This document shows positions 12,801 through 25,000 of a DNA stretch of 64,000 nucleotides, piece after piece. The DNA is taken from contig OX485806.1 in the NCBI GenBank assembly GCA_950295325.1, positions 53,253,169-53,317,168 on the forward strand. The letters are read 5' to 3'. The first letter of the stretch is position 1. Every line of letters starts with the position of its first letter. The notes below the pieces were generated by a model. That model did no database searches, had not been told where the DNA came from, and was given only the letters and a program-made list of their open reading frames with translations. The translations under genes were made by a program, and so were the position numbers. The stretch is from Polytrichum commune (taxonomy: Eukaryota; Streptophyta; Polytrichopsida; Polytrichales; Polytrichaceae).

Positions 12801-12828
12801 CAAGCAACAAAAAAAGTGCAAGTATTGA
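6808..12828 (+). CDS. QSOX: Sulfhydryl oxidase QSOX (12 exons, 486 aa)
   Basis: A flavin-dependent oxidase that forms disulfides in secretory proteins and passes electrons to oxygen. Exons, phase-checked by hand: 6808-7001, 7543-7567, 7801-7893, 8290-8465, 8662-8737, 8875-8943, 9536-9609, 9873-9996, 11156-11187, 11416-11562, 11906-11972, 12445-12828. They join into 486 codons without a stop. The protein starts with a hydrophobic signal peptide. It then has a thioredoxin domain with W-C-G-A-C (Cys66, Cys69) and the cis-proline segment Y-Y-P-T. The ERV/ALR domain contains C-G-L-W, H-S-L-S-V-R, C-Q-E-C (324-327), a W-x-x-H-N flavin segment and the distal L-C-S-T-C (387-390). A membrane segment from about 458 is followed by a basic tail. 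One thioredoxin domain and a length near 500 fit plant QSOX. The start at 6808 is chosen because it leads straight into the signal peptide. Confidence 0.93.
10359..10407. repeat. Perfect hairpin in QSOX intron 8
   Basis: Two 17-base arms (10359-10375, GCACACGATATTGCCAA, and 10391-10407) are exact reverse complements separated by a 15-base loop. It lies inside the 1.16-kb intron between the 124-bp and 32-bp exons. It could be a miniature foldback element, a small-RNA precursor or an aid to splicing of the long intron. The sequence alone does not decide. Confidence 0.6.
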
Positions 12829-14685
12829 ATCTCCCTCTTTGACTTGTTGTACCTGGGTCTTTTTAAAACTTTACATTGGTGTAACAAATCCTATGTGACT
12901 GCAGACTTCATCATATTGTATTGTAGTGGAACTCTAGCTCTGGTCAGTTGTGCAGTAGGTTGAAAATTACAGTGCCCTTTTAATATGCAAAAGCCCTATG
13001 TGATGCCATTTAAATCAGAAAGAATTGAAGTGTGTTCCAAATGAAATGCAGGCACATGCGAAGGTAATGGTGAGGCTTACTGATGTATTTGCAACCATGA
13101 TGTCATCTCCATGTCAATCCCAAGAGGAAGACATAGTGAAGGTTTCCATACAAACATATAACTTCACAGCTGTAGAATTCGCAGCTTAGAATGATTAGTC
13201 AACACTCAAGCTGTCTAATAGATTTGTGGGAACCTGGGTGACATTGTTACAACCCCAACAGCTCTTACAGATAGAAAAAATTGTCGAACTCTTAATTGGG
13301 CAAAGTGCAAATTATGAGATATTACGACTTGAGCTTGTGATGCACAACATACATTGCAGGTTGCTTTTTGGTTCTTCGCAAAATGAGTACAATTTAGGAC
13401 TAATTTTCCACATGTCATTTCAAATAGGTCAGAACTTGCAGAATCCCACTTGGGAACCATGCCTTGGGGGGAGGGAATTAGCACATGTGAGCGCACTTCT
13501 CATTCATCCAACATAAAAGCCCCGAAATAGTATGCAACCCGGAGGTTGCTATGTTTAATTTATTTCACACCGGAATTATCTTTAAGGCCCTGTATTAGTC
13601 TATGAGATGTTTTTATGCTGGATGGATGAGAAGTATGCTTGTATGCGCTATTTCCCTCTCTGCATGCATTGGCACACAAAAGTTATATATCGGAGTACAA
13701 GCGATGGTTTTCGTCTTTGCATGTAATATAGGCTATAGAAACTTTTGGTTGCCTCATATTTTTCTCCCCCTGAAGATATTTGTGTCAGCAAATCCTATCT
13801 ACATTTAATCATTATTTGACGTGTTAGTTTCATTTTAGAATGACAAAGTCCCTTTGAATTGTAAGTGACAAAAATTGTAACCTTGGTGCTAATGAAGATT
13901 TTGTAATATTTTTGACTTCCAAGTTAATTACATGCTTTATTTGGCGGTTTCACTTTAAAAATGAAATCTAGTCAATTGCTTATTTACTCAATGGAAGTGA
14001 ACATATATATTGGATTTGAAACCTTGAAAATAAAGTGCACTCAATATGGGATTTGTGGACAAGTAGCCTTCGAAAATGCAAGTACAATAGTTTTTTTGAA
14101 ATCGGGCGGGCGGACAGCAGTTTTCGGTCGGGTGCAGAAAAAATGTCGGGGCTGCCCTAGACAGAATATCCCCCCCGAAAAGTTCGTGGGAGGGTACTTA
14201 ACGTCCTCCAAAAAAAAGGCTTTGCGCTAGAGAACCTGTCAGAGCCATGTCGTGCGTTTGCCAGCCTGTAGAGCCACGGTATTAAAAGCATGTGGTCCTG
14301 GCACGTAGTCCGAAACTGTCACTGCTGTTTGAGTGTGGCATTTATTGACATCCTCCTACATCAAAAGAGAGGAAGTCCTTGCATTGAATATGTGATGTTC
14401 GCAATGCAGACATGTGGAAACCATCCCAGCCTTACTGCAATTTACATCCTCCAATTTCATTGACTGGACGATTCCCGCTTCTGTTCGCTACACATCGTCC
14501 GTGAGACTGTGTAGCCCATGCACATACCGTTTTCTGTATTGCCAACGTATTTTTCCTTGATTTGTGTTTTCGGTGTATTGGTTTTTTTCGTGCAATGTGT
14601 TCCATTTCTTTGCTGCCATGTTTTATTTGTTCCGGCATGGTTCTCTGTGCGTGTATTCTTGCTTGACCCTTGTGCACTTGCAATG
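12829..14685. other. QSOX 3' flank and intergenic region
   Basis: The first few hundred bases after the QSOX stop are presumably 3' UTR, though no clear AATAAA was picked out. The rest has only short frames on both strands and no family signature. A GC-rich patch with homopolymers at 14100-14220 (runs of C and A) looks repetitive but was not identified. Confidence 0.4.
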
Positions 14686-14688
14686 TAA

Positions 14689-15052
14689 GAGCATCTCCAC
14701 CCTTGGGCAGAAAGGCAGGCTCTCGAAATGCGCTTTGAAGGGCTCCAAGCATGCACTAATTTTTTTTAGGGTGGCACTCCCCCACCGTTACTTGCATACT
14801 GGCTCTTTAAGCCGAAAAATTGTCAGGAATATTCCCTGTAATGACGATTCACTGAATCGCAAGTGGATGAGGCCCCGGAATGTGGGCGTAGCAAGAGCAA
14901 CGCTCACCCGCGAGGATAGTGAGTGGAGCCGGAAGTTTGAAGAGCCTTGGCAATCAAGGCCTCGGTGTTGGGGAGGGGTGGGGCATGTTTTTCTCCAAGG
15001 CCGCGTTAAAGGGCTTGCCAAGTCCCTTTAACGCGGCATGGTGGAGATGCTC
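14689..15052. mobile_element. PIF/Harbinger-like MITE, 364 bp
   Basis: The element begins GAGCATCTCCACC and ends with its exact complement GGTGGAGATGCTC (13-bp terminal inverted repeat). It is flanked by TAA on both sides (14686-14688 and 15053-15055). A 3-bp TAA/TTA duplication with a GAGCATCTCC terminus is a common form of plant Harbinger-type MITEs. It has no coding capacity. A second inverted pair near the right end, around TTAAAGGG...CCCTTTAA at 15006-15030, adds to its foldback potential. Confidence 0.82.
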
Positions 15053-15055
15053 TAA

Positions 15056-16990
15056 CCACTTGACACTTGGAACACCAACACCATACAAGTGGGCATAGCG
15101 CAACATTGAGTATAATTTGGCTTCCATATAAGCTGTTTGGCGGTGCACTTCCCAATGTTGGCTTCTTGCAAGCTTTGTGCATGTCTCTATCGTGTTATTC
15201 TAGGTGCTTCCTACTGTTGGTGCAAGTAACATTCCTGTCGTTTGCTGCTGCCTCCCTACCCTAATCGGGTGGTCTTTGTCCCACCTCCTCTTTCCCATTG
15301 CAGTTCACCAGCTCACTGCTTCCTCTCCGCCCCCCTTGCACGCCGCGAATCCCCCCGCTACAATGCCCCCTCATTGCATGCCCTTGGCATCGACATAGAA
15401 TGCTGCTACGTGCACACCGTGGCTCTGCTGGAGTTCACAAAAATTAAGCTCTTCCATGGTTGTGTGCGTTCCGTGTCGCCCATAGTCCCGACACTTTCTG
15501 CGCAGACACATTGGCATTGGGGATGCAGGCAACAACCCATCGCCTGTGTGCTTTCCCTACCTTGGAAACCATGTGATTTCGGTCCTTCCACAATTCATGA
15601 CAGGGGAGCACAATACCCTCCTCCCACACTGACGGTGCACGCATGGGCAGGTCACGTCTTTGGTCATCCTTATCGAACATCCCAGCGGCGTGCTCTGCGT
15701 GTGTCGCATGTGCACACACTAGAGACCCCACTCCCGACACCACAGCCACGTAGGCAATGGTGCGTGTTTCCTCGTTCACCGCCGCTTTAAGTTCCCTCTC
15801 TCTCCTCTTCCCCCCATGGACCTCTTTCATACGTGCACACCCGTCATTGCCATGAGTATCGACCGTGCGGTGTTGCAAAAGACGAGTTTGTTCGTGCTTC
15901 AATGGCCATTCCTATGTAATATGTGTGCACATATTCGCCTATTCCACAAAAGCATGCTCGGCGTGGTCACTGGACATTCTGTCCATAGCCTCTGCTACGA
16001 TTGCCACCTCCTCCAATACACATAGACATCCATGCCCGTGCGTATTCTCGGGCAAGTCCCTTGTGTATATTGAACAGGATTCTGGGAACATCTCACACAG
16101 AAATTCAATTAGCATCTACAAGTATTGCAGGGGGGGGTGTTTACATGTCTGTCCTGCCAAAATGTTTGCTCGTTTGGGCAGAAAGAGTATGTGTGGATTT
16201 TTGCAACACTTTGAAAATACCTTTCAAGCTCGAATATGTTGTGCAAGCGGACCAGTGTCCCATCGTGCCACCTCAAAGTGTAGCAATGCCTCTCTGGCGG
16301 CTTGCATGCGTGCAATATTTCAAGCCAGATTTGCCATCAGTCTTTGGGTTGCTTTGCCAACTGCATTCCCTTTGTCTGTTTCGCCTCATTCGTGTTGCAT
16401 TGCAGCACAATGGTCCTCGCCAGGTGTTGGAGTATGCATTCCACACATACACCATGGCACTTCTCCCTGCACTCCCAACCCACTTTTTTATGTTCTGCGC
16501 AGAAATTCATTGCCAACCACTGCTTCAACATGCATGTCCCACACTTTATCTGGGGTGTCATCCTACCACAGTTCACCACCACCCGCTTCAGAAACCAACT
16601 CGATACAAACGTGATTTTGGGTTTGCGCATACGTATAAACAGAATGGTGTACATGCACATTGCCTTCACCATGTGGTGTTCCTAGCCCGCATCCCTCCGT
16701 CGGTTGTAAGCCGACACTAGTTTGTCGGTTTGTAGGTGTGTCGATCACTGCCGCCCCTACATCGTCCCAGTCCGTGCCCGCCGTGTGCTTGCGAGCTCAT
16801 CGTTGTCGTCTCCTCCCTCCCTTTACTGTCCTTGCATTCCTGGGAATACATAGCGGTTGTCGTTGGATTCTTCTTGCCCCAGACAGTCCTCCAGCCCTGT
16901 CGAGGAAATTCGCCTACCACTTGCTTCCTTCTTTAGCACTACGCTCCATCCTGGCATTGCTTTGTCGTCCACAAAGAACACTTGCACATG
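15056..16990. other. Unassigned region, possibly the decayed 3' part of the neighbouring CACTA element
   Basis: There is no gene I can support. Frames of up to 249 codons are open on the plus strand, and overlapping ones on the minus strand, because the region is rich in C and poor in TA-containing stops. None has a recognisable domain. The minus-strand frames lie downstream of the CACTA transposase remnant at 16996-18520 and in its orientation. They could be remains of an accessory gene of that element, but I see no motif that proves it. Confidence 0.3.
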
Positions 16991-16995
16991 TCATG

Positions 16996-18520
16996 TCACC
17001 GCTCAGGTGGGGGCATCCTCTGTAGCCACCTCTCCAAGGAAAAGATTGGAGAAGAGTCTCGAGTGTAGCGTGGTGTCGCTATCATGTTGGCACTCCAGAA
17101 CCCACGCAAGTCCAAGCACAACCTGGGCGACGATTCTGTATCCTTCGCCACCCACGAAACTACCATGAGCACAACATTTATGCCCACATAATTCAACATC
17201 AAAATGTCTTTTAGTATGTTGACTCTCAGCATGTCGACCACCCCGCCTTGATCGGAGCAATTGTCGCCTTCTCTCTGAGTCTATAGCTTTGCTACTCCAC
17301 TGTCGAACGTCACATGTTGCGCCCTCCCCCCCTCCTCCAGTAAAACCCTGAAGTGTGATCCATATGCGGTCATGCTCTTAAACAAACCTACTTGCTTGCA
17401 AGGGATCAACAACAATGTCCTTAGCTTGGTCTCCTCCACCTCGTCACCGTCTGCCAACAGAGTGCAATGAGCCCGCAACCACGTGTGGAATGCGTCCCCT
17501 TGTTGCCTTGCGTTGGAGTCTTGTTCGTACTCCCTGTCCACCACAACAACCCCCCCCCCCCGTTCAGTCACCTCTGTTGCCTTCACCATAATGGGCATTT
17601 GTTGCGCTGCACATGTGTTAATTCATGTGTTCATACCTCCTCATGTCCGAAGTTGACCCATGGTGCACGATAACATATTGGTGCGCCCTATCTAGCTTTT
17701 GGCCCGACATGTTGTGCACACGCCCATGGCCCTCTACTACTAATGCCTTCATTCCTTGCTCTTCCTCTGTCTCCCATACATGTCGCTTCGTGTATGCCTG
17801 CAAGTTTAGGTACTCCGTGCAAAACCTGAGTGCTTCCTCTACACTGTACCCATTGGCCATTGATGTCTCCAGATGCGCCTTGCTTTTCACAAAAGATTTT
17901 AGAGTCCCCAAGTATCGCTTGCATTCCCCACTACTAGGCCGCACAACACCATCTCATCCACCAAATGTATTAGTATGTGTTGCATTATATCAAAGAAGGC
18001 TGGCGGGAAACAAACCTTTAAAATGCAAATTGTTTCTACAACATACAGTCGCAGTGCTTCCAATTTGGCCTTCTCCACCACTATGGCACATATTCCGCTA
18101 AAGCTCTTACCCAACCTTATTAACGCAATTATTTGCAGAGGTTGCAGCAAGGTTCTGATGACCATAGGAATGATTTGCTGCACCAAGCAATGGTAGTCGT
18201 GGAATTTGAGATCCATAAATCTTTCTTTCTTTAAATGCTTCCCCAGTGCCAGCCAGTATGACGTATGTCAAAAAATCATGTATACACCATAACAACATCG
18301 CTCTTAGTGTGAACCTGGCTTCCCCTCGCCAACATGCTGTGTCATAGCACGTTATGCCCTCTTGCCATAATTCCCTTAGTTCATCTAGTAAAGGGCCCAT
18401 ATACATATCTATGCGATCGGCCGTTATTGCATCGGGGCCTGGTATCAAGAGCCCTAGCATAATGAAAATTTTCTTTATAGTTAACCAATGAGGGATATTA
18501 TAGTTTAGCAATAGTACGAG
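16996..18520 (-). pseudogene. CACTA (En/Spm) Tnp2-type transposase, C-terminal two thirds, decayed
   Basis: Minus-strand segments in shifting frames match the intact transposase at 29087-32930. They include the L-L-I-P-G-P segment and F-T-L-R-A-M-L-L-W (18107-18520), the DUF4218-like part with H-D-Y-H and P-P-A-F-F-D-I-M (17618-18216), and a DUF4216-like part (16996-17598). Several frameshifts separate them. The remnant stops exactly at 18520, where LTR family A begins. The immediately N-terminal part of the same protein resumes at 36633 on the far side of that LTR, so this is one gene split by nested insertions. Confidence 0.8.
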
Positions 18521-18619
18521 TGTCGCACCCCTTGCTAATTCCCCTTAACCATCTTACCCATTTTCATTTATATCAAGGGTCATGAGCGCTAACCCTTTGC
18601 ATTCCCCCATGCTGATGGT
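18521..18619 (-). repeat. LTR family A, solo copy, left piece
   Basis: Starts TGTCGCACCCC at 18521 and continues at 35753-36632 once the Copia element is removed. It matches the inner end of the copy at 576-1548 in inverted orientation. No internal retrotransposon region accompanies it, so it is read as a solo LTR left by recombination. Flanks are ACGAG (18516-18520) and ATGGG (36633-36637), three of five bases alike, consistent with an old and mutated target duplication. Confidence 0.7.
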
Positions 18620-18811
18620 TATTGGGAAATGAGAGAAGAAAACAAAGCAACCAACGTAGGAAGGTAGAACACAATGCACAAGGATTGCATATAATGGAGA
18701 GAGTGATTAGCTCCTCCCCTTATGCCTTTATTTATATGTATAGGTTAGGACCAACGTTGACAACCCATATGGAACAACGTTGCCGATACAACCTAACACT
18801 ATCTTCCAATA
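18620..18811 (-). repeat. Copia 3' LTR (192 bp)
   Basis: On the plus strand it begins TATTGGGAAAT and ends ATCTTCCAATA, short inverted termini typical of Copia LTRs. It pairs with the copy at 35561-35752 at about 90 percent identity. A TATA-like stretch (TTTATTTATATG) is present in both copies. Confidence 0.88.
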
Positions 18812-18823
18812 CTCCCACTTTGC
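18812..18823 (-). other. Polypurine tract of the Copia element
   Basis: Read on the minus strand, GCAAAGTGGGAG lies directly against the start of the 3' LTR. This is the expected place and composition of the primer for plus-strand DNA synthesis. Confidence 0.7.
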
Positions 18824-18960
18824 GAGGTGGCATTGTACTCCAACCCCATTATCTCACTTAACAACTCATGCCTATCTCATGCTAATGTATTTGTTAGAAT
18901 ATCCGCTACCATATATTGTGTTGAACAATATTCTAGCTTTACAATTTAGTTTTCAATCTA

Positions 18961-20756
18961 TTATCTAATAAAATGATGTTGCACGTCTATATGCTTCGAC
19001 CTAACATGGTTGGTGGGGTTCTTGGCGAGTGCAATAGAACTTTGGTTGTCGCACGTGATGGTTGTGGCCTCTTCTTGTACATAACCTACGTCCTCCATTA
19101 GTTGCCTAAGCCAAATGGCCTCCCTCGTGCATCGGTTCATGGCCATATACTCCGCCTCCATTGTAGATTGTGCCACTGTTTGTTGCCGTTTGTTGCCGTT
19201 TGTCCACGAAACGGCTCCCTCTCCAACAAAGAAAACGTATCCGGATGTGGACCTACAATTTTCCATATCGCCGGCCCAATCCACATCGGAATAACCTTTT
19301 ATGCCGATATGTTGGCCGCCGATGGGCAACTTCATATCTAAGGTGCCCTTCAAGTACTGCATGATTCGTTTGACGGCCATCCAATGCATCGGACCCGGTT
19401 TCGACATAAACCGGCTTACTATGCTTACCGCAAATGCGAGGTTCGGTCTTGTAGCCACCATTGCATACATCAATGACCCCACTGATTCTTGATACGGAAT
19501 GTCTTTCATTTTATGTGAATGCTTCTCGTATTCCTCTTCCGAAAGCTTCACCAATGAAATTTTGGTGTTGAGCAGGGTTGCGATGGGATTGCAATCACCC
19601 ATGCCGAATCGCTCCAAAATGGTTTCGATGAAGCTTCGTTGATGCATGGTAATGGTGCGCGTCCTCCTATCCCGCTCAAAATGAACTCCGAGGAAGAAAT
19701 GCAACTCGCCGAGGTTGCTCATCTCGAATTCACGCTCAACACTAGACTTCAACTCGTTGATGGTGTCCACGTTGCTTGCCAAGATGATGAGGTCATCTAC
19801 ATATATGATTACAATCACAATGTAGTCACAAGTTTGTAGAACATACAATGAGTGGTCCGCATGGTTCCTCGTAAAACCTTTATTCACAAAAAATATGTGA
19901 ATTTACTTGTACCATGCTTGTCCGGATTGCTTCAATCCATAGAGCGATTTCTTCAACTTGCATACGAGATGCTCGCAGTCCTTTTGGACAAACCCCTCCG
20001 ATTACTCCATGTAGATGACCACGTCCAATTTGCCGTTGAAGAATGCGGTTTTGACGTCCATTTGATGCATTTCCAACCCCATGGCGGTCCCGATTGTGAG
20101 GATGACTCATATGGTGTTGAATTTGGCCACGGGTGCAAATGTTTGGCCAAAATCCACACCTTCCACTTGCGAGCATCCTTTGGCCACCAACCTTGCTTTG
20201 AAACGTACAACCACGCCGTTGGCATCTTTCTTCGTACGAAACACCCACTTACACTTTACGGCCTTGCGGCCCTTAGGCAATGGAGTTAATTCCCATGTGG
20301 CGTTGGCTATAAGATATTCGTATTCCTCTTGGATAGCCAACTCCCACTCGCTCGCATCATTCGATTCAATTGCCTCTGTCAAGTTTCTAGGTTCCCCAAC
20401 GATTGCCATGTTTGCATGCTCTTTGTCTTGGTGTTGCGGAGGTGGTTTGATTGCGGTTTTCATGGTCAAGTTTTGATGCCTCCCCGCTACGAATGGATTT
20501 CGCAGCCGGTACGTCGGCCTCCGCATCCTCCCCTACGTCGTGGTCTTCATCGGGCTCCGAAATGTTGCCGCTCGCGTCCGAGTCCTCCACGTCCAATTTG
20601 GGGGATATGTCCACCTTGACCGTGGGTGCTTCGTCAACTCTCCCACTTGGACAATCCTCCAAATGCGTTTTGTCTTTGAAAAACTCCACGTCCGGACTCT
20701 TCATGATTTCCTTCGTCTCCAAGCAAATGAGGCGATACGCCTTCATGCCCTCGCAA
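18961..20756 (-). pseudogene. Copia pol, second half: reverse transcriptase and RNase H
   Basis: From high to low coordinates the frames give a post-integrase linker (K-A-Y-R-L at about 20740), the start of Copia reverse transcriptase (K-W-V-F-R-T-K and A-R-L-V-A-K-G near 20150-20330), then a frameshifted middle. A 308-codon frame at 18961-19887 carries the catalytic Y-V-D-D box and a Copia RNase H (S-T-S-G-Y-V-F-F, T-V-A-Q-S-T-M-E-A-E-Y). Reading ends at two successive stops (TAA TAG) at a point inside the usual R-S-K-H-I-D-V-x-H-H-F-I-R block. Frameshifts make it non-functional. It joins the piece at 34161-35131 when the CACTA element is removed. Confidence 0.88.
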
Positions 20757-20759
20757 TAT

Positions 20760-20900
20760 CACTACTAGAGAAATTGTGACCGGGCCAACAGATCCACAAC
20801 AGAAAACTGTTGAGGGCTTCAGTCATTTTGGTCGCGTTGAGGCGGTCACTTTTCAACAAAAATGTGTAGAAAGGTTTCTGTTGAATCGGTTTGTTTGGAA
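20760..20900. repeat. CACTA left terminus with subterminal repeats
   Basis: Behind the CACTACTAGAGAA terminus the motif CAACAG/CTGTTG recurs in both orientations. It appears as CAACAGATC, as the near-palindrome CAACAGAAAACTGTTGAG, and as TTTCTGTTGAATC. The same motif is clustered at the right end. In En/Spm, subterminal repeats are bound by TnpA, and these are candidates for that role. Confidence 0.65.
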
Positions 20901-22072
20901 GGCAGTCTCATCCTCCGTGGCAGGCCACGTCATTCATAAACGAAGCTCTTAACATCTGAGGTGGCAGACATGTCCACGTCTGCGGGGTAAGTTTCTGGCG
21001 CGCTTTGCTGTAAAACCCACGATTTTTGACTTCCAATATTTTGCGCTTGACATTTTTGCGGTAGACTGAATTTCTAAAATTGGATATTTGCATTTACGTT
21101 CTCTGTTATTTATATGATATTTACCATTACAGATGAATTTTTTTCCTAAATGCAGGTGTTTTCTTGTCTGAGATGTCGAATTACAGTTGGACGTGTGGCA
21201 TTCTACTCTAGCATACGTGCTTTTCATACGTTACATGTCATGATGTGATTGGTCCATATATAGTGATCCCGAATTGGGCAGTTTTTAAATTGCATTTAGG
21301 GTTATTAGAACAAAATGTGAAATTCCTCGGGTTTCACGTAGGGTTTGTAGGGCTTTCGAATTTCAGATGAATACGATGGTATCAGTATTCAAGTGGTGTC
21401 TATCTACATTCTCACAAAATTGAGTCCACATAATAGACTTCGGCGTTCTTTACTGTTGAAGGCACATGTAACCCAACCTCCAATGGACGAATGAGAATCA
21501 TAATCAACTATGACCTTTCTCAAATTATAAACATGCATAAAATGATATGCACATTTACTTATTGAACACTTGGACAGAAAGCGCACCTAAAATTTAGTCT
21601 GGTCTACTCTCATCACATGGGGTACCCTCCCTAATTTCTGGCAAGTCATATGGAGGACCCCTGTTCACTTCCATACTACAATTCACCCCTACAACCACAC
21701 CATATACTTATTGCTCTGTTGCCATCAGTTTACCTATAACCCATATCCAAACTCTAAAAATACTACTCATAGTACTTTCTACATGATGCAACCATGACAT
21801 TCTAAGGTTAACATATATATCCCTTACTGTCCATACCACGGCACCCTAACTTCACACAACACATCATCCCCTCTGGATTTATTTAAAAAAATTGTTTCTC
21901 ATAACTCAGCGCCATTTTTCCAATTCGTTCTCACTCCCGCACATTATTGGTCTCTGCTGCACCCCCCCCCCCCTCCTCGTGCTCTCGTCTGAAACAACAG
22001 TCAAGTGAATATTAGACGTTCGTGTCTTCCTCTCCGAGTAACTGAACACTGTAAATCAAATGGGTTTCACGT
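20901..22072. other. CACTA non-coding arm downstream of the TnpA-like gene
   Basis: No gene is seen. Short frames on both strands lack domain signatures. A poly-C run lies at 21962-21972. This stretch probably contains the 3' UTR of the minus-strand TnpA-like gene and the left subterminal region. Confidence 0.4.
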
Positions 22073-25000
22073 TCACTTAAACAAATAGCATTTTTTGTCT
22101 TCCTGCGACAAAACCAGCATTTCATACCTTCGTGCTCCTTGTTTCGTGCTTCCTTTTTCGCCCTGATGTCTGTGTCTAGGGGTGTGAGATGATGATTCAA
22201 TGCCGTGGGCTGCCTTTAGTTCCGCAAGCTTTGCTTGCAATTTTTTAATGTACTGTTCCGTGGAATTTTCTTCTGACCCATCACCTCCCTGACTCTCATT
22301 GTAGGGTTTTCTTTTGTTTGCTGTGGCCTCCATCCCCTTCCTAATGGCACGTGATGACCGTCCTGTGTCCTGCGCAATGATGAACATTATACATCATCTA
22401 ATATCCAGTTTTGCAGTGTGCTCCCTGTGAAAACATACTGTACTCCGTAATTCAAATGTCATGACCATCAGTATTGGGATATATTCATGTTGCGTCCTTT
22501 TTCATTCGCTCTAATTCCAGAAATACCTTTGGATGGGATTTATCTGCCACTTCGCATGACAATATTTACAAAAATCTCATTCACTTGTTATCCTTTCTTT
22601 ACTACTACTTCTATCTGTGAAATAAAAAAGTTCAGTTACTGAACCAGAATCTCTCACTAAAGTATTTTGATGCTCTGTAAAATTCCAATGTCTTAGGCAA
22701 TTTTCTACCAACTCTTGGACGTCTCACAATGATATTATTTTAAAGCGTCAGACACATTTCGCGCATATTACATCTACGCTTCCTCATAAGGGTTTACAGT
22801 CATCAATATATTATGGTCCATACACTACATACTTAGTGGAAAAATAATATATATGGGCAACCTACAGTTAGCAGCCCACCTCAGGAGCACTTGTGAATTC
22901 TGACATACGTTCTATGCATGCCAAGTTTGTTGCAAAAAGGCATGATAAGATTTGCTTACCGATTCATTGTGCCCATCGCCCTCTGATTCTTCTTCTTCAT
23001 CTATGTCCTCCCAGGTCGGAGTAATTGTCTTCTTTTTGGCTTTCGTTCCAGTACTTCCTTTTGGACGGTGCGCTTCTGCATATACTTCGTCAGGGTCTGG
23101 TGACCTACCCAACACCTCCCGTAAATTCTCTCTCACCCCATTTACTCCTCTACTTCCAGTCCGATTAATTGTTTTCCTACTAGCATTCGCATGCTTTCCC
23201 TGTTCGGATTTCTCCTTCCACTGCTCGCTAGATTCGTAGCTCACAAGTCTCCCCCATACCTCAGAGTCAATGTGTTTCGGTTGACTATCACCCCGCTTTA
23301 TCATTTTAATAAGCTCGCCTCTTCTCCTCCCTACAGCTCTTCCCATCAAACCTCTTAGATATTCCTCATTCAACTCACCCGAATATTCGAAGCACTGGCT
23401 TAATCGTTCCTTGAATATAATGACATCCTCGTAAGTTTGTTTTTTGATATGGGTGCACGATGGATCGAGGCCGACTGAAAGCTTGTTGATTTCGTTCATC
23501 CATGCAGGTCTGCCCGCGCCATATGGAACTCCCTCCCTATCTACTGTAACATAGAAAGGTTTTTTTCCATCCCTCTCTCGTCTTGTTGCATCTGCTTCGC
23601 GTGTGGCTTGTTTGTGTCTTCGTTGTTTTCTTTCAGATGCAGGTGACGCTACTGGTAACTGCTCCAGTTTCACTTCTGGTCTCGGCGCCCGCTCCCTTCT
23701 GTCGTGGTCGGCATGATGAGGAAATGCAATGTTTTCAGATCTCGGAGGGGAGGATCTTGGACTGGACCTGCGGATTCGATGTTGTCGTCCCAGATTGCGA
23801 TTGCCGTGCACATCCCTTGAACAAGAGGAATCCGTGTATGATGGTGACACACTGCGTCTTCCAGAATGATGTCTGTCCTTGGATGACTGTCCCCTCAACT
23901 CGTAACTATCTGCAAATGCATAGCACCCACCACATCAATAACTGCCCACTGCAATGTGCTTCAAATTTTTGTCCAGGAATTGGGGGGAATACATTCTCAA
24001 TTAAATAAGCCACACAATCAAAAACACAGTAACTTGTCTCACCATAGCTTGGCGACCGAGCACGCTTCTGGCCATTTGGTGTACGCCACACCCTCTGTTG
24101 CTCCCAATGTATTCTTGTATATGCAGGGCTCCCTGATCTTCCATGTCGCGGGCTTCTAGGTGTATAGTACCGCGTTTGGTTCCAATTATTTTCTGTTGGA
24201 CTCCCATAGCTTCTGTCCATGTAGTCGCGATGTCGTGAATATCGTTCATGCATTGGGTATGATTCCACTTGTCTGGCTTTTTTCCATGCCCTCTGCACAA
24301 ACATATGTCATCCTCAAAGATGACTATAATCAGCTATCTCCAGCTAGGTATACCTTCACCCGGCCCAAAGCATCGAAGGCCGAGCTCTGTGCTCACATTC
24401 GCAGATTACATTTTTAAAATCCACTCATCTTTTTTCTTCACTGACAGTCAATACCCCACACCTCCCACATGACAGCACAAGGGGTTTAGGTTTCTGCACA
24501 TGAACCTTCTGTAAAAAAAAGATCCGCACTTACATACTTGCACATTGCGGATGGAAATAAATTTTACCTTCTCTATGTGTTCAAGCTCTTGGTCAGAATG
24601 GTCCTCGCTGAGCTGCACGTAAATTTCTCGATCCTGCTCTTTCTGCTTTGTTCGACCTGTGTTACCCATCCCAGATTCCAATGCTCCTCTTGTTTCAGGT
24701 TCCAATGTATCCCCTGCAATTATTCCATGTGAACTCACGTTTGTAACGTCAGGTGCAAATTCATTAATACGTTCCTCCGGTGCCTCGGGAATGTCGCCAC
24801 CTGATTGAGCAGAATTCCTCTCCATGTCAGGACTTTACATTTGAACCTTCCCTTTTTACATTCAAACCAGCATGGACTAAATTGCACCGTACAATATTCA
24901 CGATAAAATGCAGAATGATCACATTTGTAAATGTGCGCTATGATTCCTCCTGATGATGTTTATTAACTTCCTTTTCCCACATTCAGTACATTTCGATTTG

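Noticed and set aside
15242..16720. Plus-strand frames of 182, 249 and 239 codons
   Set aside because: Composition is dominated by C, H, S and P with no domain pattern, and several frames overlap. This is typical of chance openness in stop-poor DNA.
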